This document shows positions 1 through 6,428 of a DNA stretch of 8,261 nt, piece by piece. Location: positions 1 through 8,261 of the forward strand of contig JBHHXG010000063.1 in NCBI GenBank assembly GCA_046756985.1, written 5' to 3'. Origin of the DNA: JBHHXG01 sp046756985. Lineage in GTDB: Bacteria > Pseudomonadota > Zetaproteobacteria > Mariprofundales > Mariprofundaceae. Under the pieces are notes generated by a model, which worked only from the letters and a program-made list of their open reading frames with translations, ran no database searches and was not told where the DNA came from. The position numbers and the translations under genes are program-made. Every line of letters begins with the position of its first letter. Position 1 is the stretch's first letter.

Positions 1-31
1 AAGAAATAATGAGTAACAGGAGAAAACAGAA

Positions 32-265
32 TTGGCTAAAACAATTATGCTCGCTGGGGCCTTAGCAATTATGTTGACTGGGATTGTCATGATTTTGTAT
101 CCAACGCCCACGGCAAATCGATTGCAGCGATTTTACAGTAATTATCCCCTTGTTCGATTAGCTGGAGAACAACAGTTGAGAAGTAGGAAAGGCTTCATTG
201 TGACTATTGGAATAGTGTTTGTTTTTATAGGAGTGCTTGGAATCATTACAACTATCTTAATCTAA
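32..265 (+). CDS. Small two-helix integral membrane protein, unknown function
   Basis: A 77-residue protein that I do not recognise. Residues about 5-24 and 53-76 are long hydrophobic stretches, so it should cross the membrane twice, with a short loop rich in Arg, Gln and Tyr (about 28-52, containing NRLQRFYSNYPLVRLAG) between them. The start is TTG, supported by an AGGAG ribosome-binding site at 18-22, nine bases upstream. The preceding bases contain stops in several frames, so the gene does not extend to the left. It is visibly AT-rich compared with the gcv and gshA genes and lies on the opposite strand from its neighbours, which fits accessory DNA. The coding call rests on the start site and the membrane pattern. 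The function is unknown. Confidence 0.6.
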   Translation: MAKTIMLAGALAIMLTGIVMILYPTPTANRLQRFYSNYPLVRLAGEQQLRSRKGFIVTIGIVFVFIGVLGIITTILI

Positions 266-367
266 CCTTGGTTCTTGAAATTGCTTCTAGATTTAAGCAA
301 CAATGAATATTTCTATCCAGTGCCCATATTCATTTCCTATAGCATAACATTCCCCGGATAAAATAAG

Positions 368-430
368 CTAATCATTCCAAGCCAAAACCGGTTTTCTGGC
401 TGCGGTCGTTTCATCCAGTCGCTTGCAGAT
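368..430 (-). pseudogene. Remnant of a gcvPB 3' end (second copy of the last ~18 codons)
   Basis: Read on the minus strand, codons from 430 down give ICKRLDETTAARKPVLAW, then N, D and a TAG stop at 370-368. The intact gcvPB in this window ends IRSRLDETTAARRPVLTW, then PQAD and stop. Fifteen core residues (RLDE to W) match at 13 positions. At DNA level 377-421 matches 1088-1132 at 36 of 45 bases. Just upstream of the remnant (431-433) an in-frame TGA occurs and similarity ends, so this is only a tail and not a translatable gene. Of seven differing codons in the core, five are synonymous and two are conservative (K/R, A/T). This suggests that both copies once ended working genes and came from diverged alleles. 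It lies just beyond the nucleotidyltransferase gene, on the far side from intact gcvPB. Confidence 0.75.
377..430 (-). repeat. Direct repeat, distal copy (gcvPB tail)
   Basis: Pairs with 1088-1141 in the same orientation. By hand alignment 41 of 54 bases match, with the best block at 401-418 (17 of 18 against 1112-1129). No similarity is seen beyond 430. The repeat brackets the nucleotidyltransferase gene pair. Confidence 0.7.
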
Positions 431-455
431 TCATCTTGTGCTACCCGTTTTGAAC

Positions 456-896
456 TTAGATTCTTTTTTTCAGTTCCTCGCAATCAGCCAGGTCGCGAAG
501 CCGGCCAGTTGATTGTTTGTTCAGGAGAAGATTTTTCAGGTCAATCACAGGCGCTGTTACACCGCCGATATCATGTTGCTCCGGCTGAATGTCAGCGAAA
601 GAAACGCCATCAATGGATGTGAGAATATCAATTCTTACAGGCGCAATGCCAATCTGAAAGACGACTTCCGGTTTGGTGAAGTCTTCACTGGAAACGGAAT
701 CAAGCGGCGCTCCAAATGCAGTCAAAGCCTTGATGAGTTTTTTTGTGTTATCTAGTCTTGGGTTGATCAGTATATCAATGTCACCTGTGGCGCGGACATA
801 ACCGAATGCCCCCATGGCATAAGCCCCAACAATGACAAACTCAACATTGTGGGTTTTCAGAAGATCAATGATTTCGAGATAATCGCTTGTCAGCAC
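456..896 (-). CDS. DUF6036-like nucleotidyltransferase (polymerase-beta/MNT-type fold)
   Basis: A 146-residue protein of the minimal nucleotidyltransferase superfamily. Residues 22-27 (IVGAYA) form the glycine-containing turn. RATGDIDIL (35-43) carries the paired metal-binding acids D39 and D41, and RIDIL supplies a likely third acid at D90. RIDILTSIDGVSF and the C-terminal RLRDLADCEEL (132-142) are typical, from memory, of the DUF6036/AbiEii-like group often found in accessory loci. Such enzymes transfer a nucleotide to a target, and several relatives are toxins or antitoxins of toxin-antitoxin systems. The target here is unknown. The start is GTG at 896, with AAGGTGA about ten bases upstream. 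That start lies inside the 59-codon gene 865-1044 (32-base overlap, different frame), suggesting co-translation. All three acids are present, so it looks intact. The toxin-antitoxin role is an inference. Confidence 0.82.
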   Translation of the reverse strand: MLTSDYLEIIDLLKTHNVEFVIVGAYAMGAFGYVRATGDIDILINPRLDNTKKLIKALTAFGAPLDSVSSEDFTKPEVVFQIGIAPVRIDILTSIDGVSFADIQPEQHDIGGVTAPVIDLKNLLLNKQSTGRLRDLADCEELKKRI

Positions 897-1044
897 GAAT
901 CAACTTCACCTTGGAGCGATCCACAGCTTCAGAGAAGTGCTCCGGCCAACTCATGCGGGTCACCTCCCATACCTTGTTGAATACAACGTCAGTTTCCTCC
1001 TGATGCAGGGAGGTAATTCGAACTTTCTTCATTTCTACGTTCAT
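865..1044 (-). CDS. Small hypothetical protein, candidate partner of the nucleotidyltransferase
   Basis: A 59-codon frame from ATG at 1044 to TGA at 867-865. It begins MNVEMKKVRITSLHQEETD and ends KLIRADKRLSRNH. It is charged, has no membrane segment or cysteines, and has a basic C-terminus. A second possible start is the ATG at 1032 (MKKVRIT). Neither start has a clear ribosome-binding site. The 3' end overlaps the nucleotidyltransferase start by 32 bases, and only 28 bases separate the 5' end from the gcvPB stop. Short proteins are common upstream partners of this kind of nucleotidyltransferase, so it may be the other half of a two-gene module. I see no family match, and it could also be a chance or decayed frame. 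Confidence 0.5.
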   Translation of the reverse strand: MNVEMKKVRITSLHQEETDVVFNKVWEVTRMSWPEHFSEAVDRSKVKLIRADKRLSRNH

Positions 1045-1051
1045 ACGCTTG

Positions 1052-1080
1052 ATAATAGCACAAACACGTGCATCAATCAG
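1052..1080 (-). promoter_or_regulatory. Weak candidate promoter for the small gene/nucleotidyltransferase pair
   Basis: On the minus strand TATTAT (1057-1052) is a good -10-like hexamer. Seventeen bases upstream lies CTGATT (1080-1075), which matches the -35 consensus at only three of six positions. It overlaps the gcvPB stop and ends seven bases before the ATG at 1044, so a transcript from it would be nearly leaderless for that start. The 12 extra bases before ATG 1032 would suit the shorter form slightly better. Confidence 0.25.
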
Positions 1081-2560
1081 CTTGAGGCCATGTCAACACA
1101 GGCCTTCTTGCTGCCGTCGTTTCATCCAGGCGTGAGCGGATCGCTTTTTGCGGCGCATGCTTGAGCTCATCGAGTTCACCCCGTTCTACTGCTGCGGCAA
1201 TGTCCAGCATGGCATTGCAGAAGGCATCCAGCGTGTCCTTTGATTCGGTTTCGGTCGGCTCAATCAGCATCGCCCCATGCACAATCAGCGGAAAATAGAC
1301 CGTCATCGGATGAAAGCCGAGATCAATCAGTCGTTTGGCGATATCCAGCGTCTTGATGCCATGCCTGTTCTGGACTTCATCGGTCAGCAGACATTCGTGT
1401 TTGCACAGGCCCGGAAACGGCACGTGATAGGCTTCCTTCAGTCGCGCCAGCACATAATTGGCATTGAGTACGGCGTCCTCGGCAATTTTGTGCAGATGTG
1501 TGCGGCCAAAGGCGGCGATATAGGCCACGGCACGCAACAGCACACCGGTCTGACCAATCGTGCCCAGGATTGGGCCGATGGATGTGTCTGAGACATGCAA
1601 CAAACGATAGTTGTTACCATCTTTCTCAATACGCGGCACAGGCAGGTAAGGTGCCAATGTTTCATTGACGGCGACCGGGCCGGCGCCGGGGCCGCCGCCG
1701 CCATGCGGGGTAGCGAATGTTTTGTGCACATTGATATGCAGGCAGTCAATGCCCATGTCTCCGGGACGCGCAATACCGACCAGCGCATTCAAGTTGGCGC
1801 CATCACCATATACATAGCCGCCGGCCGCATGCACGAGCCGGCAGATTTCGGCAATATCGGACTCAAACATGCCGGCGGTATTCGGATTGGTTAGCATCAG
1901 CGCGGCGGTTTCATTATCCAGATGGCGTTTAAGTTCATCCAGATCAATGCGGCCATCGTTCCCGGATTTGAGCTCGAACGTATGCATACCGCACAACGCC
2001 GCACTGGCCGGATTGGTGCCGTGCGCCGAATCAGGCACCAGCACCTTGCGCCGGGCTGTTTCGCCGCGCGCATCCAGTGCTGCACGGATCATCATCAGCC
2101 CGGTCAGTTCGCCATGCGCGCCGGCGGCTGGCTGAAGCGTGACACAAGGCAGGCCGGCTATTTCGCCCAGCCATTGCTGCAGTTCAAACAACAAACCCAG
2201 CACACCCTGCACGGAATCCTCCGGTTGTTCAGGGTGAATGTTTGTAAGGCCCGGTAGACGGGCAAGTTGTTCGTTAACACGCGGATTGTATTTCATCGTG
2301 CAGGAACCGAGCGGATAAAAACCGGTTTCAATGCCGTGATTCCACTGACTCAGGCGAACAAAATGGCGTACGGCTTCCGGCTCGGACAGCCCCGGAATGC
2401 CAGCCTTATTCTTACGGACAAACTTGGCCATATCCTTATTCATTGACGTATCCATGCCGGGCAGCGCAATGGATTCGGCCTGTTCATGCGCATGCTCAAA
2501 CAGCAACGGCTCTTCGTGCTGCAACCCGCAGGTGCCGGAGTATTTCAGCGATTCACTCAC
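1073..2560 (-). CDS. gcvPB: Glycine dehydrogenase (decarboxylating) subunit 2, GcvPB
   Basis: The PLP-binding half of the split P-protein of the glycine cleavage system. With GcvPA it decarboxylates glycine and passes the aminomethyl group to the lipoyl arm of GcvH in the cytoplasm. The protein has 495 residues, normal for the subunit. HINVHKTFATPHGGGGPG (275-292) holds the PLP-binding lysine, K280. YPLGSCTMKYNPR (82-94), DSAHGTNPASA (177-187) and LTNPNTAGMFE (223-233) are hallmark blocks. The start is GTG at 2560, with GGAG nine bases upstream. Its first bases overlap the gcvPA stop (GTGA), so translation is probably coupled. It is the last gene of the operon. The C-terminus, RLDETTAARRPVLTW then PQAD, is repeated in diverged form at 368-430. 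The call is very secure. Confidence 0.98.
   Translation of the reverse strand: MSESLKYSGTCGLQHEEPLLFEHAHEQAESIALPGMDTSMNKDMAKFVRKNKAGIPGLSEPEAVRHFVRLSQWNHGIETGFYPLGSCTMKYNPRVNEQLARLPGLTNIHPEQPEDSVQGVLGLLFELQQWLGEIAGLPCVTLQPAAGAHGELTGLMMIRAALDARGETARRKVLVPDSAHGTNPASAALCGMHTFELKSGNDGRIDLDELKRHLDNETAALMLTNPNTAGMFESDIAEICRLVHAAGGYVYGDGANLNALVGIARPGDMGIDCLHINVHKTFATPHGGGGPGAGPVAVNETLAPYLPVPRIEKDGNNYRLLHVSDTSIGPILGTIGQTGVLLRAVAYIAAFGRTHLHKIAEDAVLNANYVLARLKEAYHVPFPGLCKHECLLTDEVQNRHGIKTLDIAKRLIDLGFHPMTVYFPLIVHGAMLIEPTETESKDTLDAFCNAMLDIAAAVERGELDELKHAPQKAIRSRLDETTAARRPVLTWPQAD
1088..1141 (-). repeat. Direct repeat, proximal copy inside the gcvPB 3' end
   Basis: The coding tail of intact gcvPB that is repeated at 377-430 in the same orientation, with 41 of 54 bases matching. 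The segment between the two copies (about 700 bases) carries the small gene and the nucleotidyltransferase. Confidence 0.7.
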
Positions 2561-3903
2561 TTGACCGTCTCCAGTACCGCCAGATAATCGGCAACATCAG
2601 AAGATTCGATCATCTCAGTTGTGGTCACAAGTAAATGACGTGGCTCGATATCCTTTTCCATTTGCTCCAGTGGAATGCCAGCAAAGATGTTACGTGTCCT
2701 TGCTTCGTTCAGAAAACGGTGACGCGATTTTTCATCGGCGAATGACAACACGGTTTCGTTGTAACGTGGGCCATCGGCAGCCTGTATACAGGATGGCAGG
2801 CCAGCCACCAGTTGCATGAGTGCGGCATGAGAACGCCTTGCCACCGTGGCCATGCCTGCATCGCCCATCAAGGTCATATAGGTGGCGGCAGCAGTACACA
2901 TCAGCCCCTGATTGGTACAGATGTTGGAGGTCGCCTTTTCACGGCGGATATGCTGCTCACGTGTCGAAAGCGTCAGCACAAAGCCTCGCCTACCATCGGC
3001 ATCATGTGTCATGCCGCATACACGCCCTGGCATCTGACGCAGGTATTGCCGTTTACAGGCAAATAGCCCCAGATGTGGTCCGCCATAACCCATGGGTATG
3101 CCCAGCGACTGCCCGGAACCGACCACAATATCCGCACCCAATGTGCCAGGAGCTTCGATCAGCGCAAAGGCCGTGGCATCCGAGAACGCAACAACCATCA
3201 AACACTTATGAGCATCACAGACCGCACGTAGGGGAGCAAGGTCGTACACCGAGCCGTAGAAATCGGGGTACTGCACGACTACGCAGGCGGTTTTGTCATC
3301 GATTTCTGAAATGACGGTATCAAGATCAGTGCCGAAATAACCCATGGATACTTCAGCATATTCCCCCTCCAGACGGGAGAGGTAATTCCCTGTGACCGAT
3401 CGATAGCGCGGATTCACAGAGCTTGTCATGACGACGCGGGTTTTGCGCGTGATGCGCCGCGCCATCAGGGCGGCTTCAGCAACGCTTGTCGACGCCTCAT
3501 ACATCGAGGCGTTGGCCACATCCATGCCGGTCAGGCGCGCAATCATCGTTTGGAATTCAAACAGCGCCTGCAATGTGCCTTGTGCAATTTCTGGCTGGTA
3601 CGGGGTATAGGCCGTCAGAAACTCACCCCTCGAAATCACGTAATCCACCACGGCAGGCACAAAATGATGATAGGTGCCGCCACCAAGAAAATAGCGCGTA
3701 TTGCCTGCATGCCGGTTTAATTCGGAAGCCTTGGTAAACTTGCCGATGATGCCTGCCTCATGCGAAGCCTCAGGCAGATTCAGGCTCCCCTTTTCAATAT
3801 GAAACGCGGCAGGAATATCGGCAAACAGATCGTGCAGGGAAGAGGCGCCAACAGTCTTCAGCATGGCAGCACGGTCAGTATCGGTATGCGGCAAAAATCT
3901 CAC
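2557..3903 (-). CDS. gcvPA: Glycine dehydrogenase (decarboxylating) subunit 1, GcvPA
   Basis: The N-terminal half of the split P-protein. It forms the heterotetramer with GcvPB and lacks the PLP lysine. The protein has 448 residues, the usual size. It opens with RFLPHTDTDRAAML, typical of the subunit. It then carries FLGGGTYHHFVP (72-83) and YTPYQPEIAQGT (99-110), both strongly conserved in GcvP proteins, followed by the NASMYEAST block. The start is GTG at 3903, with AGGA ending six bases upstream. It overlaps gcvPB by four bases. Both gcvPA and gcvPB have complete termini and their own ribosome-binding sites, so this is the natural two-subunit form and not a broken single-chain gcvP. An 89-base gap holding a palindromic repeat separates it from gcvH upstream. 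Confidence 0.97.
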   Translation of the reverse strand: MRFLPHTDTDRAAMLKTVGASSLHDLFADIPAAFHIEKGSLNLPEASHEAGIIGKFTKASELNRHAGNTRYFLGGGTYHHFVPAVVDYVISRGEFLTAYTPYQPEIAQGTLQALFEFQTMIARLTGMDVANASMYEASTSVAEAALMARRITRKTRVVMTSSVNPRYRSVTGNYLSRLEGEYAEVSMGYFGTDLDTVISEIDDKTACVVVQYPDFYGSVYDLAPLRAVCDAHKCLMVVAFSDATAFALIEAPGTLGADIVVGSGQSLGIPMGYGGPHLGLFACKRQYLRQMPGRVCGMTHDADGRRGFVLTLSTREQHIRREKATSNICTNQGLMCTAAATYMTLMGDAGMATVARRSHAALMQLVAGLPSCIQAADGPRYNETVLSFADEKSRHRFLNEARTRNIFAGIPLEQMEKDIEPRHLLVTTTEMIESSDVADYLAVLETVK

Positions 3904-3917
3904 GGCAGATCCTGTTT

Positions 3918-3988
3918 ACCGCAGAGTGCATGGAGGTTCGCAGAGAAAATAAAAGAAATCTCTCTGTACTCTCCCGTGCCTCTGAGGT
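3918..3988. repeat. Imperfect palindromic repeat between gcvH and gcvPA
   Basis: ACCGCAGAG (3918-3926) pairs with CTCTGAGGT (3980-3988) at eight of nine positions. An inner stem CAGAGA (3941-3946) pairs exactly with TCTCTG (3961-3966) around an A-rich centre. The operon transcript would fold into a long interrupted hairpin. It shares its CACCRCAGAG-like ends and A/T-rich core with the element at 4387-4433. From memory it resembles a family of small intergenic repeats seen in many bacteria. It has no U-run typical of an intrinsic terminator, so read-through into gcvPA is expected. Confidence 0.6.
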
Positions 3989-3992
3989 GTGT

Positions 3993-4367
3993 TTATTCTT
4001 CTAAAAAAGTGGCGTAGGTGTCATCATCCATCAGCTCAGCCGTGTCACCGGACATCTTTACCCTGGCGATCCAGCCTGCGCCATACGGGTCTTCATTAAC
4101 TTTTTCCGGCGCGTCTTCCAGCGTTTCATTGATTTCAGTCACTTCGCCCGCGACAGGCGCATAGACATCGGAAACTGCCTTGACAGATTCAACCACGGCA
4201 AAGGATTCTCCTGCGTTAATCGCGCGTCCGATCTCCGGCAGTTCAACAAATACAATATCGCCAAGCGCTTCCTGTGCATGGTCTGTCAGGCCGAAGGTGG
4301 CGGTCTCGCCTTCGATGCGCACCCATTCATGCTCTTTGGTGTATTTCAAGTCAGCCGGAATTGTCAT
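3993..4367 (-). CDS. gcvH: Glycine cleavage system H protein (lipoyl carrier)
   Basis: The mobile carrier of the glycine cleavage system. Its lipoyl-lysine accepts the aminomethyl group from P-protein, presents it to T-protein and is reoxidised by L-protein. The 124 residues match the family. It has the standard opening LKYTKEHEWVR (7-17), GITDHAQ-type LTDHAQEALGDIVFVELP (27-44), and the lipoylation motif VVESVKAVSDVYAP (58-71) with the modified lysine at K63. It starts with ATG at 4367, preceded by GGAGAATGAAAT on the coding strand, a good ribosome-binding site. It is flanked on both sides by related palindromic repeats. It needs a lipoylation pathway encoded elsewhere. Confidence 0.97.
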   Translation of the reverse strand: MTIPADLKYTKEHEWVRIEGETATFGLTDHAQEALGDIVFVELPEIGRAINAGESFAVVESVKAVSDVYAPVAGEVTEINETLEDAPEKVNEDPYGAGWIARVKMSGDTAELMDDDTYATFLEE

Positions 4368-4386
4368 ATTTCATTCTCCAGTTTTT

Positions 4387-4433
4387 CACCACAGAGATGC
4401 AGAGAAAAATAATATTAAAAAACCTTTGCGGTG
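4387..4433. repeat. Imperfect palindromic repeat between gcvT and gcvH
   Basis: CACCACAGAG (4387-4396) faces CCTTTGCGGTG (4423-4433), whose complement reads CACCGCAAAGG, so the ends pair with two G/A-type mismatches. The centre is A/T-rich, with GCAGAGAAAAA (4399-4409) as in the element at 3918-3988. The copy begins three bases after the gcvT stop. It is probably a shorter member of the same repeat family. Confidence 0.5.
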
Positions 4434-4435
4434 CA

Positions 4436-5545
4436 TTATCTTCTTACATTACTGCGCACAAATGGTGTCTTTGTCCGTTCAGCCAGAACCTGTTTGCCGC
4501 GAATCTCCACGCTTATCTCACCCTCGGCCACATGCTCCGGTTTCACCCAGGCCAGCGCAACCCCGCCGGCTATGGGCGAGTGCATGCCGGATGTAATTTC
4601 ACCACTTTCAACACCGCCCACGAACACCTTGTAATGCTCGCGGGGAATACCACGCCCGATCAACTTCAGGGCAATCAGGTGTTTTTTCGGGCCTTCTTTC
4701 TTGCGTGCAGCTACCGCATCACGCCCAATGAACGCACCCTTGTCCAGCCGGGTGATCCACATCAGTTTCGATTCGACAGGGGTGACTCCAGCACTGATTT
4801 CATGGCCATACAGCGCATAACCCATTTCCGTGCGCAGCATGTCGCGTGCAGCCAGGCCGATGGGCGCTGCTCCGGTCTGCAACAATTGCGTCCAGACGCC
4901 CCCAGCAGCGGTATTCGGCAGGTAAATCTCAAAGCCGTCTTCCCCAGTATAGCCGGTGCGGGAAACGATTCCATCCGCACCATTGATGCTGGTTTGGGAA
5001 AATCTGTAGTAGCCAATGCCTTCAAGATCGGCATCAACAAGCGGCTGTAGGATACGCTGAGCGCTCGCCCCCTGTAGCGCCAGTAAAACAGTATCGTCGG
5101 ATTCATCAGATACGTCCACGTCAAACTGTGCTGCCTGTTTTTGCAGGTGCGCAACGTCCTTATGCCGGTTGGCGGCATTGATGCACAGATAGTATTCGTT
5201 TTCGTTGATGCGGTAGGTCGTGATGTCGTCAATGAAGGTGCCCGCTTTGTTCAACAGCGCCGAATACTGCACCTGCCCGTCCGCAAGCTGTGACACATCA
5301 TTGGTCGCCACATACTGCAGAAAGTCCAGAGCCCCGTTTCCAGAAATACTTACCTGACCCATATGCGAGATATCGAACAAGCCCGCACCGCCATCGCGCA
5401 CGACGTGGTATTCTTTCAATGCCCCGGAAGAGTACTGCACCGGCATTGTAAAGCCCGCGAACGGCACCATTTTGCCACCCAGCGCGACATGTTCTTCATA
5501 GAGCGGTGTACGCGCCAGTTTTTCAGTCAACCCCTTCTCCGACAT
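4436..5545 (-). CDS. gcvT: Glycine cleavage system T protein (aminomethyltransferase)
   Basis: Releases ammonia from the aminomethyl-lipoyl arm of GcvH and transfers the methylene group to tetrahydrofolate, giving 5,10-methylene-THF. The 369 residues are the family length. TPLYEEHVALGGKMVPFAGF (13-32), GLFDISHMGQ (55-64), the catalytic-Asp block FIDDITTYR (104-112) and SRTGYTGEDGFEIY form the N-terminal folate-binding domain. A C-terminal barrel follows (about 285-360, with EITSGMHSPI). The ATG at 5545 overlaps folD by 23 bases. An alternative TTG start at 5530 sits six bases after a strong GGAG and would cut the overlap to 8 bases and the protein to 364 residues. Both starts give a complete enzyme. 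It is followed by a palindromic repeat and then gcvH. Confidence 0.97.
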   Translation of the reverse strand: MSEKGLTEKLARTPLYEEHVALGGKMVPFAGFTMPVQYSSGALKEYHVVRDGGAGLFDISHMGQVSISGNGALDFLQYVATNDVSQLADGQVQYSALLNKAGTFIDDITTYRINENEYYLCINAANRHKDVAHLQKQAAQFDVDVSDESDDTVLLALQGASAQRILQPLVDADLEGIGYYRFSQTSINGADGIVSRTGYTGEDGFEIYLPNTAAGGVWTQLLQTGAAPIGLAARDMLRTEMGYALYGHEISAGVTPVESKLMWITRLDKGAFIGRDAVAARKKEGPKKHLIALKLIGRGIPREHYKVFVGGVESGEITSGMHSPIAGGVALAWVKPEHVAEGEISVEIRGKQVLAERTKTPFVRSNVRR

Positions 5546-6398
5546 GGGCCTTGAAGGCGGTTATGGTATTGGCCAGCAGCATCGTGATGGTCATCGGGCC
5601 GACACCGCCCGGCACAGGCGTGATCCAGCCGGCCCGCCTGGAGGCCTCTTCAAAAACAACATCACCAGTCAGCCGCCCGTCGTCCATGCGGTGAATGCCG
5701 ACATCAATGACGACTGCACCCGGCCTGATCCATTCGCCCCGGATAAGTCCCGGCTTACCGGCTGCAGCGACGATAATATCTGCCTTCTCAATATGGGATT
5801 GCAGGCCTTGCGTAAAGCGATGGGTGATGGTGACCGTGGCGCCGGCCAGAAGAAGCTCCATCGCCATCGGTCGGCCGACGATATTCGAGGCGCCGACGAT
5901 AACAGCCTCCTTGCCGTATAAGTCCACATCAGTTTCTTCCAGCAGCTTCATGCAGCCAAAAGGGGTGCAAGGTCGCAGGGCAGGAATACGCGCGGCCAGC
6001 CGGCCGATGTTGTACGGGTGGAAACCATCCACATCCCTGTCCGGCTCGATGGCTTCAATGATGGCCTCGGCATCGATATGCCCCGGCAGCGGCAGTTGCA
6101 CCAGAATGCCATCTACGCGCGGATCATGGTTCAGCTCGGCAATCAGCCCCAGCAGGTGTTGCTGCGTTATGCACTTATCCAGTTCATGTGAAAACGATAC
6201 AATGCCAATTTTTTCACAGGCCAGCTTCTTGTTTTTGACATACACATGGGAAGCTGGGTCATCACCAACCAGAATTACGGCCAGACCGGGGTTGCGTCCG
6301 TGCAGATCGGCGAGTTGCGTGACTTCACTGCGCATGTTCTCGCGCATGCGCGCCGAGAGCGCTTTGCCATCCAGAATCTTTGCTGCTGATTTATTCAT
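5523..6398 (-). CDS. folD: Bifunctional methylene-THF dehydrogenase/methenyl-THF cyclohydrolase
   Basis: Interconverts 5,10-methylene-THF, 5,10-methenyl-THF and 10-formyl-THF, using NADP+ in most bacterial members. Seen here are the catalytic YVKNK block (Tyr and Lys, about residues 53-57), ILVQLPLP, DVDGFHPYNIGRL, the nucleotide-binding VIVGASNIVGRP and the signature TPVPGGVGPMT near the C-terminus. I chose the ATG at 6398 (291 residues), because the family normally begins a few residues before ILDGK and the extra 14 residues from an ATG at 6440 look unlike the family and would run into the divergent gene. Neither start has a clear ribosome-binding site. It is the first gene of the operon and feeds on the methylene-THF made by GcvT, whose start lies inside its 3' end. 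Confidence 0.96.
   Translation of the reverse strand: MNKSAAKILDGKALSARMRENMRSEVTQLADLHGRNPGLAVILVGDDPASHVYVKNKKLACEKIGIVSFSHELDKCITQQHLLGLIAELNHDPRVDGILVQLPLPGHIDAEAIIEAIEPDRDVDGFHPYNIGRLAARIPALRPCTPFGCMKLLEETDVDLYGKEAVIVGASNIVGRPMAMELLLAGATVTITHRFTQGLQSHIEKADIIVAAAGKPGLIRGEWIRPGAVVIDVGIHRMDDGRLTGDVVFEEASRRAGWITPVPGGVGPMTITMLLANTITAFKAHVGEGVD
5531..5540 (-). promoter_or_regulatory. Ribosome-binding site that may set an internal TTG start for gcvT
   Basis: On the coding strand GGAGAAGGGG lies directly before TTG at 5530-5528. The GGAG core is six bases from that TTG. The ATG at 5545 has only a weaker AAGG six bases upstream. The site lies inside the folD 3' coding end, which suits translational coupling. 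Confidence 0.4.
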
Positions 6399-6428
6399 AA
6401 GGGACGGATTGTTGCAGGAAGCAGCCGT

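Noticed and set aside
281..300. Inverted repeat TTGCTT/AAGCAA downstream of the membrane-protein gene as a terminator
   Set aside because: Only a six-base AT-rich stem with an eight-base loop and no following T-run. Too weak to call.
937..1164. Plus-strand open frame (75 codons) opposite the small gene and the gcvPB end
   Set aside because: It overlaps the gcvPB tail on the other strand and has no convincing start site or recognisable features.
2557..3903. Possibility that gcvPA and gcvPB are a single-chain gcvP broken by a mutation
   Set aside because: Each half has normal subunit length, a family-typical N-terminus and its own ribosome-binding site. The GTGA overlap is the usual layout of the two-subunit form.
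3904..3992. Intrinsic terminator between gcvH and gcvPA
   Set aside because: The palindrome is interrupted and A/T-rich in its core, with no U-tract on the coding strand, so it is better described as a repeat. The operon should continue through it.
4274..5050. Long plus-strand open frame (258 codons) opposite gcvT
   Set aside because: It lies antisense to gcvT, which has full family conservation. The frame has no recognisable domain.
6399..6428. Glycine riboswitch ahead of the folD-gcv operon
   Set aside because: The gap to the divergent VOC gene is about 30 bases, far too short for a glycine aptamer, and no aptamer-like core was seen nearby.
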